NCBI GenBank assembly: GCA_008711295.1
Contig: VUYV01000073.1
Coordinates: 1,426,996-1,490,995, forward strand
Length of the DNA: 64,000 nt
From: Anarhynchus alexandrinus
Taxonomy: Eukaryota; Chordata; Aves; Charadriiformes; Charadriidae
Direction: 5' to 3'
Position numbers and translations under genes: made by a program. A model generated the notes under the pieces. The model was not told the DNA's origin. It ran no database searches and was given only the letters and a program-made list of their open reading frames with translations. Of the stretch, positions 1 through 11,991 are shown piece after piece (the stretch's first letter is position 1; each line of letters opens with the position of its first letter).

Positions 1-3000
1 TCATGCCACAGGTGGTAGGACAAACCAAAACAACCCCAAAAGTGGGCCGAGAGAGGGACCAATGAGACAACAGATGGAGCCTCACTTCAGAGATGGTCCG
101 CGTCACTGAGTCTGGAGTCAGCCGGGTGTCCCCAGTGGGAGTCCACAAGCTGGCAGAAAGTTCATGCAGCAAATTCAGCCTGTTTAGGACTGGAAAAGTA
201 CATGCAGCATGGGAAGTTCTCAGAGAGAGAGGCTCCATTTTGGCTAAAAATTAAGTCCTCATTAATTACAGACACATAAGAGGGTACAGGACACCACCAC
301 TTCAAGAAGGCTACAGGTACTGTTCATTTCTGTTTTTCACCTGGAACAGCTAATAGATGACGGTGTTTTTTGTTCTTTCAGACCAATTTTTATTTTCCAG
401 GTTGTTTTCCACCTTTTCAGACAATAAGTTGCTATTACAGTCCCTTGGTTTTGCACTTATCGATGGTACCTTGGGATGCCTCAGGTTTCTAGGTACACAG
501 CTTCACTTCAAAGAGGTTGGCTGTGCTTCTCAAGGATGCTGCAGGTTCCCAGGCTGGCAGGCCTTTCTCTCTCAGTATTTTTCAGCAGATACTTTCTTTT
601 GCTCAGTGATTTTCCCCTTCTAACCAGACCACCTTTATGGCTGCTCACATCGGCATCCCAGCAGATTTCATATCCTTCAGAAGAACGCAAAAAGAGATGC
701 AGAGAAAAATACACTGCCAGAGGAGAAAAACTTGAGAGCTCAGACAAAAGAGCATCTCCCCAGGACAGAAAACACGCTGTCAGTGTACAGTGACCTTTGA
801 ATGTTTTGTAACACAAAGATTTCTGTTCTAGGCTCTTTCTGGAACTTATTCACTTCAGCTACGGTAAAATAATTTTCAAAAACAAGGAAAGGTTTTTTAT
901 AAAGTTTGATTCAGGAGGCTATTTCTCTTTGAAGAATAAGCATAGTAGGCGATATTGTCCCAAGTAGGACAATTATATAAATATATTTCCAAATATAATT
1001 CTACTGAATTTGTTTAAAAAACCCAGGACAAATTATTAAAAACACAAAGAAACGTGTGTGTGTGTAAGAAAGAGAGTATGCACCATGTGGCCACTTCGTT
1101 TTGTGTGGTCTTAATGATGAAAATCCCATCTTGACCAAACACTTAGGAACACTTTCCCTATTCTGAACCCACTTAATATATCCATTTATTGCATGAAAGG
1201 TCTGATTACTCACACCTTAACTAAGCACCTAAAGACACTGTCTATTTTATTAGAACTGCATGAGGATGAAGGTGCCATGCAGCAGCAGAGACGAGAAAGA
1301 GAAAGAAAAATGAAGAAGGAGGTTAGATGTGAGCTTGGGTCAGCATCAAGGGGAGAAGAGCAGGAGAAGGGTAGGGACCTCCTCTACAGATTGTAATTTA
1401 ATATCAGTTTCCATTGCTCACATCCCACAGTTCTCATGCGCTGAAGCCAGCATCATGCCACTAGTTACCAGTGCTCAACAGCCAAAATGAAGGAACAAGT
1501 ATTTTTAATGGAAAACATTAGCACTGCTCAGGTGTCCTCATTTGCCCACATGCAGAGTTTTTACTTTCAAAGTTTTCTGTGAGCTGTTGAGGAGGTGATG
1601 TGACTTCCTAATGTTACCCCATGAGAGAGAAGGATGTGAGTAACCGCAGCTGACTGCACAAGAGTTAAATGGATGATTTGATTCATAAAATCCAAGGACA
1701 ACAAGAATCTGCATGATATTGGGGCCTGGTGGTGTTTTGGACACTCAGAATGTGATCTGGCTGCCCAAGCGTGGGTGTCCAGTGGCACTGGAAATGTCCT
1801 CCACGACATGTCAAGATGTCTTCAGATATCTGCATGGGATTGGCACGGGGCTTTAGTTGAGGAATATCTTATTGCTGAGCTGAGTTTCTGTGCTGCCCCC
1901 GAGTAACAAATTGTTAATGACCACAGGTTGTGCCACCGTTTAAGTGACCCCAAGGAAAGAAAATAGCACATTGTAATGAGACTGAGTTATGCAATGTTTA
2001 AATGCTACGCACAACTATGGGAAGTCATTGCTACAATACACCTTCCAGAGCATATCCCCAAAAAGTTTCTTTACGTTTAGCTCATATGGCAAAATTCTGC
2101 CCTAGTTTTATAGTCAAAATGAACAGCATGTGCTTTTCAGGGGCGATGAGTGTGTAGGTCAGAGTAGGATTTGGATCACAATCCCTTGAACAGAAGAAAT
2201 ATTCTTTATCAACATCTGCAATGAATCTAGAAAATGGTCACGGCCAACATAAGTTGGCCTCTGAAATGATGACTCACAGCTGATTTACCCTTACTAAATC
2301 AGGAGCTCCACAGCAAATTTGTCCACAAGAGAAAAGTTCAGTCCCCCACTGGAAGACTTGTTATGTAATGGGCACAACTGGACTTGTTTAAAACCAGGAG
2401 CTGCGATTGCTGCAGCTCTTTAGCTAAGACACAAACTTAAGAGAGGCAAATGTCACTTGTTGACAAACAGCTGCACCCATTTTACACCCCCTGCCCCAGA
2501 AAAACACCCCCCAGATTAAAAGAATTTGATCATCGAGGACTGCAAGAAACTGCTTTTGCCTAAATAATATATATACTGGAGGAATTTTGTGGCTTGTAAT
2601 AAGGTTAGTCATGTTCCTCAGGCTTGGGTCATAGTTGGGGTGACTGTGGAGGGAACCGAGCAATGGGGAAAATGAGGGAACCTTAATCAAACTGGACATA
2701 AGGAAATCTTCAAATGTAAATGGTGAAGTTATTTTATGTCGTTTTCCTGTAGGGAAATAGCTGGATATAAAACATGGTGGAAGTATCCTTACTGACACTA
2801 GTATTACTGCAATATCCAAGATAGAACTTTAGTTCCCTGATAGGTATTGAAATTATAGCTTCCTTTGGAGTGTCTGTGTATCCATCTCACTTGGACTTGG
2901 AGAATTGGTAGGCATTTTCCTGGGGATTTTATGCTAACATTATGCATAATTGCTGGCTTTAAAGTTGCAGAATGATTTATCTGTGTTAATGTTCTCCCTT

Positions 3001-3045
3001 CATTGCTTCTCAGAGAAACCAACCTTTCTCATTCTCAACTTCTAG
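1..3045 (+). other. GABRR2: GABRR2 intron, partial
   Basis: This stretch precedes the first visible GABRR2 exon. I looked for the preceding conserved exon of rho subunits (the one encoding the strand around TMTLYLRHYW) and do not see it on the + strand, so it must lie upstream of the window. A short GT repeat sits near 1051-1065. Open frames here are under 135 codons on either strand and show no recognisable domain. No repeat family was recognised. Confidence 0.7.
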
Positions 3046-3128
3046 GGTCACAGTGACAGCAATGTGTAACATGGACTTCAGCCGCTTCCCCCTGGACTCC
3101 CAGACGTGTTCTCTGGAGCTGGAAAGCT
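3046..3128 (+). CDS. GABRR2: GABRR2 exon: Cys-loop of GABA-A receptor rho-2
   Basis: This 83-bp internal exon encodes [20 protein letters not shown] followed by CSLELES. The two cysteines, separated by 13 residues, form the disulfide loop that defines Cys-loop ligand-gated channels and couples ligand binding to the pore. The acceptor is a pyrimidine tract ending in tctag; the donor is gtacgt. The exon starts with the last two bases of an Arg codon and ends with the first base of a Tyr codon that is completed by the next exon. Length and phases agree with the known rho-subunit gene structure. The SLELES wording, together with the gene's C-terminal exon, fits rho-2 better than rho-1 (known from mammalian orthologues). 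Confidence 0.95.
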
Positions 3129-4714
3129 GTACGTTGTGTCTATGTTTCTAGCTAGACATGCTCCATGCCTGGCTGCACACATGTAGACTAGACACATTTC
3201 AGATTACCATCTATTTTAAAGCCTCCCAAAAAGTTCACCAAAGTTACTGGGAGTCTTTCTATTGACTTACTGTATAGTATATCTAGCCCTTATGCTGTAA
3301 GACGGGGGAATTTGCAAGGAAAGCATCCTTGTATGAATTTTAGTAGATGGCATTTTCAAAAAAAAAACGTATGTTGAACGTATGTTCAACGTATACTAGT
3401 TCTCAGTAGCTTGCTGATGAAAAATCTGGGGGAGAAGTTTTGCTCTGTTCATTGCTTCTGACAGGAAGGTGGTGCTTTCAAGTGTCACAATAAAAAGCTC
3501 AGTATAATGATCATTAATTTTCGCTAAATTTCATCACCAATGTGGCTTATGTATGATATAATCCTGATCCTGCAAACACTGTGACTTGGGCTCACCTTCT
3601 TTGGGAAAGAGTTACTCTGCAGAGAAATTGATTTAATCAGTAAGATTTTCATGGCTGTTCTGTCATCTTTCTCCGGAGTGTGCCAAGACTAACATCTAAT
3701 TGTTTTGAAGTCCTCCCAGCTATTTAACTGAAATTTTCCTCTACAAACAACAGAATCGTAGGTTAATTTAGATTGGGAGGAGAGTTTTAGGTTGGTCTTG
3801 AGGTCAGCTGCTCCAACACCCTGCTCAGAGTAGGGAGCTTTAGAGTGTATTGTTCAAGGCTATGTCCAGTTGGGTTTTGAACATCTCCAAGATAATGGCA
3901 GCTCCACAACTTTTCTGTGCAACCCGTTGAAATATTTGACAGCTCTCATCCTGAAAAAGGTTTCCTGTTACTTGCTTGGAAAAAAAATCCCTTGCTACAG
4001 TTTGCATCCCTTTCCTCTTATCCTTTCACTCTACATCTCAGAGAAAAGCCTGAGAAAAGCCTGTCTCCATCTTCTGTATGACCCCCAGCAGGGCAGCAGT
4101 TGAACCCCACCACAGACTGCTCTTCTTCTAGCTGAACAAACCCAGCTTCCTCAGCTTCTCATCGTATGCCATGTGCTCCACCCCTATGGCCATCTTGATA
4201 ACCCTTTTTTCATTCCCCATTCCTGCTACCTAGTGCACTAATTAATTCTTTAAGTTTTTCATTTACTGTCTTCAAATATTTCTAGATTTCTGCTTCAAAT
4301 CACACCCGTCACTTTTGCTTTTATCATCCTAAGATAGTTTGAGGTCTCTGTGTTTCCTCCTTCCTCTGAATTCAGTCATTTTACCCACGAGTATTTCCTG
4401 AGTTATTCTTATCAGTTAGCAATTACTTGTCTATGATTTTTGATGTGATGCTCAAAAAAGTACCGTTCTAGCTATCATTTCATCAGTGTGGAGTAAAAAG
4501 AGGGTGTGTTTCCCTGAATCAGGATGACCTGGATTTTTGCTGTTGTTGTTGTCATGGTATATCATATGACAAGATCTTTTTAACTCACTGTTGTTAGCAA
4601 TCGTATTTGTGGCATTACATCACATTTGTGTTTGTTAATTTTGTCTGGATCTATTAACTTTTGCTTCCCCTCCAAGTTAAAGTCACATCACATCGTGTTT
4701 CTTCTTTCGCTAAG
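3129..4714 (+). other. GABRR2: GABRR2 intron containing an old CR1 fragment
   Basis: This intron joins the Cys-loop exon to the next. It contains a perfect 7-bp inverted repeat with a 4-bp loop at 3373-3390, embedded in an 11-bp unit repeated about 2.5 times, and a CR1 LINE fragment (3749-4225). Nothing else is recognised. Confidence 0.85.
3749..4225 (-). repeat. CR1 LINE 3' fragment, old
   Basis: Read on the minus strand, this ends with a CR1-like 3' terminus at about 3749. It carries the familiar 3' region text: 'GAGCAGGGTGTTGGAGCAGC' near 3810-3830, and the segment encoding the remnants of the RT C-terminus up to about 4225. It is clearly diverged and has no open frame of use. CR1 elements are the dominant LINEs of birds and other sauropsids and are usually 5' truncated, as here. 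Confidence 0.8.
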
Positions 4715-4855
4715 ATGCTTACACTGATGAAGATCTGATGCTGTATTGGAAAAGCGGGAATGAATCTCTGAAAACTGATGAAAAGATTTCTTTGTCTCAG
4801 TTTTTGATACAAAAATTCCGCACTACATCGAGACTGGCTTTCTACAGTAGCACGG
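4715..4855 (+). CDS. GABRR2: GABRR2 exon: extracellular domain before TM1
   Basis: This 141-bp exon completes the split Tyr codon and encodes AYTDEDLMLYWKSGNESLKT, then DEKISLSQFLIQKFRTTSRL and AFYSST. It ends in the first base of a Gly codon. It is the part of the ligand-binding domain that follows the Cys-loop and contains loop C-region strands. The acceptor ends in cgctaag and the donor is gtatga. Length and both phases match rho-subunit genes. Some residues (the SG and RTTSR parts) differ from mammals, but all structural residues are kept. Confidence 0.96.
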
Positions 4856-5117
4856 GTATGATCTTTTCTGATTTAATGCTATTGCTAAAGCTAATGCTGT
4901 ATTAACTACTTGAGAGAGAACTCTTGGGATTATATGTCACTGAAATGTCACCTCCATGGTCTGGAAAATACACGTTTTGAAAGATCAGTTTCTCTTTTCA
5001 CTACCCTTTTGAAATAATAAAAAAAAAAACCAAAACCCCAAACCAAAAGAAAGATGTCTCTCTGTGCCTACCATCCAGGCTTTTCTCACTAATTCTGGCT
5101 TTCCTCCTCTCTCAAAG

Positions 5118-5270
5118 GTTGGTACAATCGCCTCTACATAAACTTCACTTTACGCCGACACATCTTCTTCTTCTTGCTCCAAACCTACTTCCCTGCTACC
5201 CTCATGGTTATGTTGTCCTGGGTGTCCTTCTGGATTGATCGACGAGCAGTTCCTGCCAGAGTCTCTTTGG
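5118..5270 (+). CDS. GABRR2: GABRR2 exon: TM1 and entry to TM2
   Basis: This 153-bp exon encodes WYNRLYINFTLRRHIFFFLL followed by QTYFPATLMVMLSWVSFWID and RRAVPARVSL. It holds the pre-TM1 arginines, the hydrophobic TM1 helix, and the PAR motif at the cytoplasmic mouth of TM2, which helps set anion selectivity in this family. WYNRLYINF is a typical loop C signature of rho receptors. The acceptor ends in ctcaaag; the donor is gtgaga. Only a 262-bp intron separates it from the preceding exon. RVSLG rather than RVPLG is the rho-2 form known from mammals. Confidence 0.97.
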
Positions 5271-6244
5271 GTGAGAGCAACTGCAACAAGCCATGATTGC
5301 ATGAAAATCTTTGAATGTGAAAGTTTTGGCAGGAAAGGGAACTGTTCATTTTGATGGTTAAAGATACCGGGCAAGCAAATGTTTGTTTCATCTGATGATT
5401 AATATAATGTAAAACTTGCAGTTTGTTTTAAGCTCTTCATCACTAAGCAGTCCTCCTGATCTATACTTACCTCAGGACAGAAAGGGCTGTGGTTTTAAAA
5501 ATAAAGTTGGACAGAGAAGAGAGGTTTCAGTAATTATGAGTCAATGAATCAAGATTTTTCCCTGTTGTCCAGTCCTGAAGTTCTGAGATATGCATTGCCA
5601 TCGGTGAGGGTAGAGTTTCACAGAAGTGTAGCCACCTACAGGGAGTTGAAGGCTTCTGTTAGAATTTTCACAAGTGCTTTTCATGAGCAGGATCCTGCCA
5701 TGTCCCAGGTGTCACAGCAGGTGCCCCAGCTCAGGCATGTGTCTTCCCAACCAGCTGGCACTGATGCTGTGGTTGATGGCTTTCACTAGGCTGCCTGGAG
5801 GGTGCCAATGTGGTACATCTTCACAAAGTTGGGAAAGAAAGGCAGCAAGTCCTAGCGGCACCTGCAGACTTAGGTGCCCCTCCCTCTGGTGTGCCCCTGT
5901 GGACGCACAGGGCATCTCTGTAACATCAGGCCTCAGACAACAGCAGGGCAGTGAAGGCAATGTGGCTTTTCTCTCACATCTGCAGTGCTGTGGATGAGAG
6001 GCCACCAGCCCTGAGGTGAGTTGGAGGCTGGGTATCTCCTCTCCCAAGGGTGCCTTGCACTGAGGGTCCAACGTTTCTGGGGTAGGGAGGTCTCTCATTT
6101 GAGGGAGTGGGAAAGTGAAGAAGGAGTTGTTTGAAAGTCCTGCAAAGACAAATTTGCTGCTCTGAACATCTAACACCCATCAGGAGGAGCTTTGTCTACA
6201 TCAGGACTGGAAGATATTCTTTCAACTGAGCATAAAAGTGGGAT

Positions 6245-6340
6245 GTGGGTTAGTGGTGAAATTGGTAGTACTAGGTTAACAGTTGGACTTGATGATCATA
6301 AAGGTCTTTTCCAACATGAATGATTCTGTGATTCTAAGGA
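6245..6340 (+). repeat. CR1 LINE 3' tail
   Basis: The stretch matches the CR1 3' end in sense direction: a 'GGACTTGATGATC' core, then 'AGGTCTTTTCCAACATGAAT' and a terminal ATTCTGTGATTCT. Only about 95 bp remain, so this is a strongly 5'-truncated insertion. Confidence 0.85.
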
Positions 6341-6764
6341 GAGATGATTTGTTTATCACTCCATGCATAGCTTAGAGGAAGGCAAAATGTAATAGGAAGA
6401 ATCTCTGAATGTTAATATGTAAGGCTTCCAATACTAAAAGCATAAAATCAATATTTTAGCCCCACAAGCTTGTCTCGCTTAGAGAGCTATGCACTGCAGC
6501 AAACCCATGAGAAGAGGCACTCTAGAGTCTGCTCCACTGAAAGAAATGTGTCCAGTGGATATTATTTTAAAAAAAAATTAGATCCTGATGAAAAGTGAAC
6601 AACAGTAGCTGTGTTTACAGTGGTCACTGAAACGGCTGAAGTAGCTATGTATGCCTTTGGCTCTGTTTTCTCTGTTTAAGTGGCTTTGGGAACTTTTAAA
6701 TATTTTTCTCTCCATGATGATCCAAAGTATATACTCTTTTGCAGGATTTTATCTATATCTGTCT

Positions 6765-6895
6765 AAATATAATATATATATACACGCATACATATGTCTT
6801 TATATATACATATTCACACACATATATATGTATATAAACATAAATGCATACATATAAGTTTATAAACACACATGCACATGTCTATATATATAATA
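6765..6895. repeat. Degenerate TA/CA microsatellite
   Basis: Runs of TATATA alternate with ACACAC and ATACAT units over about 130 bp. The repeat is interrupted many times, so it is probably old. The short frames read through it are low complexity. Confidence 0.9.
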
Positions 6896-7452
6896 CAATG
6901 GTTGTTGTTCAAAACTTTTTGGTTCACACAGCTTGAACGGTAGACAAATATTCCTAGAGGTAAAAACATAAGGCTTTTCTTTTGCACGGTTTCATGCAAA
7001 ACATTTTATCATTATTGCATGTCCCTTTTAAGATCAGTGATTCAGATCAAATCTTCTCTAGCTGTGACCAGAAGTCAACACTAGATTGCTTTCTGGCAGT
7101 GCCCGTAACACAGATTGGTACAGCTAGGAAACAGGAGTCCTTGTCACCGCTGGTCTTAGCGGACCTGACTCGAAGCGCTGTGCTAAAAGCCTAGAGGTTA
7201 AGGAGGGAGTTAAACGCTGTTCCTAGCAAAATGATGACTGCTCTGTTGCTCCTCAAAACTAAACCCATCATGCGTACAAAAGTGCAGACAGTGGAACAGT
7301 TCTGCATTGGCAGGAGAGATACTTATCACAAATTTATTTCATCTCTAACATCTCTTAGAATTTCACGTAGAGCATAATTTCTGCTTTTCTTGAGGCAAAA
7401 GCCTTATGGGCTGTATCATTTAATAACATTTATTTCTCTTGGTTCTTTCCAG

Positions 7453-7649
7453 GGATAACCACTGTGCTGACCATGTCAACGATCATCACTGGGGTGAACG
7501 CCTCCATGCCTCGTGTTTCCTACATCAAAGCAGTAGACATTTACTTGTGGGTCAGTTTTGTGTTTGTCTTCCTCTCAGTGCTGGAATATGCAGCAGTGAA
7601 TTACCTGACTACGGTGCAAGAGCGGAAGGAGAGGAAACTGAGGGAGAGG
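7453..7649 (+). CDS. GABRR2: GABRR2 exon: TM2 and TM3
   Basis: This 197-bp exon encodes [20 protein letters not shown], the pore-lining TM2 and its outer linker. [20 protein letters not shown] and [20 protein letters not shown] (TM3 and the start of the intracellular loop) follow, ending KLRER. The TM2 sequence TTVLTMSTI is the rho-type pore, consistent with a picrotoxin-site ring. The acceptor ends in tttccag. The donor is taken as AGG|gtgaga, which keeps phase 0 into the last exon. The usual rho text is LREK; here it is LRER. Reading through the donor gives only a short tail and a stop, so it is not the main product. Confidence 0.96.
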
Positions 7650-8149
7650 GTGAGAAAAACTTTCGTTTTGTTCATCCATTTATTCCTTTTTTTCTTACAG
7701 CTGATCTAGTGTTTATATTGACTGGTTTGTGTCTATAAATGGGAAAACACTGACATCCATGTGTGTATAATTAGATATGTTTGGGCTGCTCCACCTCAGG
7801 CTGAATTGCTAACACCAGAAAAACAGGAGATGGCCTTATGGGTCTTCGCAGAAACACCGGAGAAGAGGAGAGTGTGATCTGAACTGGGGAAGTCTGCAAC
7901 CCGGGACTGTGTGGGGATCACAAGAGGGGAAAGTATCAAATCGGGTACTTCACTGCGGCTGCCACAATTGCTATATTTTTAAGCAAAAGGTGTTATTTGG
8001 AGCAAATTCATTTCCCCCCTCTACAGTCAGCTTTACTCTGGAAACTGGATTCAATGGATGTAATAGTGGAATTTTATCCCATTACCGAACAGAAACAACA
8101 GTCAGCCAAGTTTATGCTTGTACTTTTTAATGTGCTATGAAAAGTCTTA

Positions 8150-8285
8150 CCCTGCATCCTTGGAGGTTTTCAAGACCTGACCAGATACAGTCCTGAGCAC
8201 CCCATTCCTGCTGTGAGCAGGAGATAGGGCTAGAGAGCTCCTGAGGTGCCTTCCAGCCTGAATTATCCTACAGGCCTGTGATCCC
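8150..8285 (+). repeat. CR1 LINE 3' fragment
   Basis: The text 'CTTGGAGGTTTTCAAGACC' and later 'CTGTGAGCAGGAGATAGGG' and 'TGCCTTCCAGCCTGAATTAT' is the sense 3' end of a CR1 element (C-terminal ORF2 codons plus 3' UTR). It is old and lacks an obvious ATTCTATGAT terminus. Confidence 0.8.
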
Positions 8286-9027
8286 TTCTTCTTTGTCCTT
8301 AAACAAAACACCAACACCTTTTGAACGTTAAGGCTTGGGACCAAATTATTTCAGTCCGCACACATCCAGAACATCACCATGTTTTACAGCTTCTTTCTTC
8401 CCATTAGGAACTCCCAACATTGGTTGACAGGTAACATTGGTCACCTGCTGCCTCTGACTCCTGGAGAAATTTGTATCAGTCTTTCAGAAATGCCAATGCG
8501 GACATCATCTTTCATGTGATTTGACCATGACATTTCCCTCTCTAAACTGCTCTCTCAGCTTTACATGTCCTTCTCTTCCCCTTGCACTTCTTCCTATGAC
8601 TTCCTTGAAGTACAGAATAGACCACCTATCAACCTTTCCTATTTGACACCTCATCAAAAATTTAGTCAGATACATTTTAAAAAGCAATTGGAATAAATTC
8701 AACAGACTCCTGTGACAAAATTTTACCTCTTTTTGAGGTCTTCTTAAGAATAGCATGAATATGGAAAGCTACTTGAACAGATCCTGGGTATCTTGATTTA
8801 TCTCTGTCCCCATTCTAGGGCACAGCAATTCTCTGCAACGCAAGGCAGAAATGCTCTGTGCATGCACAGCAAGTCACATGTGTCTGTGGCCTTTTAGCCA
8901 GCCCTGCTCAGGCTTCCCATGTCTAAAGAAGACAGCATTTGTATAAAGTGCATCTTGACAGTACTCAGGAAATAACAAAAATCATCCTTTCTAGGTTTGA
9001 CTTGCCTAGAATAAATTTGGGTTTTTG

Positions 9028-9049
9028 TTTTTTTTTTTTTTTTTTTTTN
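9028..9049. repeat. Poly-T run ending in an assembly N
   Basis: About 21 T residues are followed by a single N at 9049. The true length is unresolved. It could be the poly-A tail of a minus-strand insertion, but no retrocopy body was recognised next to it. Confidence 0.9.
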
Positions 9050-9447
9050 AAAACTCTCCTTCTGTATCAGAGGGATGAAATGAACTTGAGAGGGTTTGTT
9101 ACTGTTCTGCTAAGTTTTCAGGAAAGTTTTCCCCCATCCAGTGGTGGCGTAGCTTGTTATTTATATCACAAATCTGCCCTTTATCGTCTTGTGCATTGGA
9201 TTCTATATTCAGCAAATGCCTTTTTACTACACAAGGTGAAATATTCTATCCAGTCTTCAGCACATGACAATATTAGTCCTCAACAGTGGTAACAGGAACT
9301 GAGATCATAAGCAGCATTACTTGAGAGGACTGTGGCAAAATATAGGTGAATGCTCTTGAAGAAGCAGAAGAGACATTTCTCACTGTAAATATACACCTTG
9401 CCAGCCAATGCTGCTCCCCTAGGAAAGACCTAAAGAATCTGAATACC

Positions 9448-10431
9448 ACAGAATCATAGAATCACAGAATGTTTTAGGATGGAAGGCCCCTTAAAGATCA
9501 TCTAGTTCCAACCCCCCTGCCATGGGCAGGGACACCTCCCTCTAGACCAAGTTGCTCAAAGCCCCATCCAACCTGGCCTTGAACACTTCCAGGGATGGGG
9601 CCTCCACAACTTCCCTGGGCAATTCGTTCCAGTGCCTCACTACCCTCATAGTGAAAAATTTCATCCTAATATCTTTTCTAAATCTACTCTCTTCCAGTTT
9701 GAAACCATTCCCCCTCATCCTATCATGACATGCCCTTGTAAAAAGTCCCTCTCCAGCCTTCTTGTAGGCCCCCTTCAGATACTGGAAGGCTGCTATAAGG
9801 TTTGCCCAGAACCTTCTCTTCCCCAGGCTGAACAACCCCAACTCTCATAGAAGAGGTGCTCCAGCCCTCTGGTCATCTTCATTGCCCTCCTCTCGACCCA
9901 CTTCAACAGGTTCATGTCCTTTTTATGTTGCGGGTTCCAGAGCTGGATGCCCTGCTCCAGGTGGGGTCTCACGAGAGTGGAGTAGAGGGGCAGAATGACC
10001 TCCCTTGACTTGCTGGCCATGCTTCTTTTGATGCAGCCCAGGATGCTGTTGGCCGCCTGGGCTGCAAGCATACATTGCCGGGTCATGTTGAGCTTCTCAT
10101 CAATCAACACCCCCAAGTCCTTCTCCTCAGGGCTGCTCTCAATCCGTTCTCTGCCCAGCCTGTATTTGTGCATGGGATTGCCCCAGCCCATGTGCAGGAC
10201 CTTGCACTTGGCCTTGTGGAACTTCGTGAGGTTTGCACAGGCCCACCTCTCGATCCTGTCCAGGTCCCTCTGGATGGCATCCCTCCCCTCCGGCATGTTG
10301 ACTGCTCCACACAGGTTGGTGTTATTGGCAAACTTGCTGAGGTTGTACTCAATCCCAACATCCATGTCAACAACAAAGATGTTAGATAGCACCAGTCCCA
10401 GTACCGACCCCTGAGGAACACCACTTGTGTC
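9448..10431 (-). repeat. CR1 LINE, 3' half, inactive reverse transcriptase
   Basis: This is a minus-strand CR1 element whose 3' tail is the ATTCTGTGATTCTATGATT repeat at 9448-9472. Upstream of the tail (higher coordinates) the minus strand encodes the C-terminal part of the ORF2 reverse transcriptase. [18 protein letters not shown] is readable at about 10080-10140, [20 protein letters not shown] at about 9915-9975, and KFFTMRVVRHWNELPREVVE at about 9605-9665. The catalytic FADDT motif reads FANNT near 10325-10340, so both active-site aspartates are lost. A frame change also occurs around 9800-9850. The element is 5' truncated at about 10431, just upstream of the RT core. Its good preservation suggests a younger insertion than the other CR1 pieces. 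Confidence 0.95.
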
Positions 10432-11991
10432 AGGCTTCCCAGAAAAGAGCTCTATGTTATGTCTACAATAAGAAATTAAATGTGCCTGGGACCAAGGCTG
10501 ATGGACACAGAGTATCTAAAACTAAATTTTCTTTTCCTCAAAATCAGAGTAGTTGTTGTGAACTGCCTGTGGCAAATGGTCCATGGTTCATGCTAATTCT
10601 TGAACCATATATGGGAACTTTTGGTGCTTGTTGGCTTGGACAAAAGTCAGGCCAGAGTAGTTTCTCACACTCTGACAGTATTGTCAGCTGAGTTCCCATG
10701 CCCAGGGAGGCTCTTTGGCTGTGTTTAATTTATTACTGTAGACATAGGCTAAAATTGCTGCAGGGTGAAATGATGTAGCATACTTCTACATATATGTGCC
10801 TATGTGAAGATATGAATAATTTAAGACTCCGTGGAGGTGGGTTTCTAGTACATTAGGCTCCCTTGTCCATAGGGGTGACTATCATCACATGTACATGAAG
10901 TCAACAGAATTGTAATTTGATCTGGCGACTGCAGAGTAAATCTGCAGAATTTCTTTCTCTGCTGGGTCCTGCAGCAATTAGTTTATTGCCATTATCTGCT
11001 TTCCCTTCCACCCACCCACCATCTCCTGGACCTGTCATCAGTTGATGATAAAAAGCCTGATGTAATTCTTCCCTGTGTTTTTTTGGTGGTTTGTTTTTGT
11101 GTGGGTTTTTTTTTTTGGATAGACCTGATTAGTATAAAATATGTCTTAAAACCCAACTGATGTTCAGCTATACCCATGGAGTGCTCCAAAAAATTCCTGG
11201 AGTGATGGGTCTAACAAGTAAAGCAAATAGGCTACAAATTTGTCATTTTTTTCTGCACAGAATCTGCTGATACCAAATCATTTGGTTATGAATAGAACAC
11301 AGAAAACAATTCCTAAATAGATTTTCAGGTTTTCAGTAAGCAATGTGACCTGTTAGTTAAATAATTTGAAGAAAAAGCTTTGAGTGCAGAGTTTTCCAGT
11401 GGCATCCTGAATATGACATATTTGGGTATATGTACATTTTATATATTTTTATATATATGTATTCAGAATATATACATTTCTGTGTATATACACTTAATTA
11501 TTTTACCTAAACTTATCCTTGAAAACAAGTCCTTGGAAAACCCACACATAAAAGTTGGTGGAGGAGGGAATTGGGGGTAAAGTGTTATTGGGTAAGGAAA
11601 GCAGTCTGTGGGGAAACAGAGGCAGGAACTCCTAGCAGAAACGAGGTTTTGGAGTTCATTTTCATTACATACAAATATATAATCCGTATTTCTGAGACAG
11701 AAAACCTGCAGAATTTAAACAGTAGAAGAAAGTATTTGCTATTCAAAATTCTACCTGTATTCATTGGTTTTCTTAGACTTGTGGGATGCATGCTTGTGCT
11801 GCTGAAGTCAATGCAAGTTTTGATATCAACTTCAACAGAGCTGGTATTTTACATTAGGCTTTTAACTGGTCCTCTCCTTGGTTTAAAATCAGATTTACAA
11901 AGAAAATGTGCATCTGTGAAACCAGAACTTGGCCCTTTTTTTTGCATAACATGTACTGGATAAGCCATTTCCACAAATAAAGCTGTATCCT

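Larger units (their letters stand above)
5271..7452 (+). other. GABRR2: GABRR2 intron
   Basis: This intron holds a short CR1 tail (6245-6340) and a degenerate TA/CA microsatellite (6765-6895). Overlapping open frames of up to 154 codons at 5544-6180 occur on both strands. They have no domain, and their overlap on both strands argues against coding. Nothing else is recognised. Confidence 0.8.

Noticed and set aside
7439..7738. 99-codon frame over the TM2-TM3 exon
   Set aside because: Wrong frame over a true exon. The receptor frame is the one giving [12 protein letters not shown].
9632..10424. Several + strand frames across 9632-10424
   Set aside because: They are antisense shadows of the CR1 element, whose real coding sense is the minus strand.
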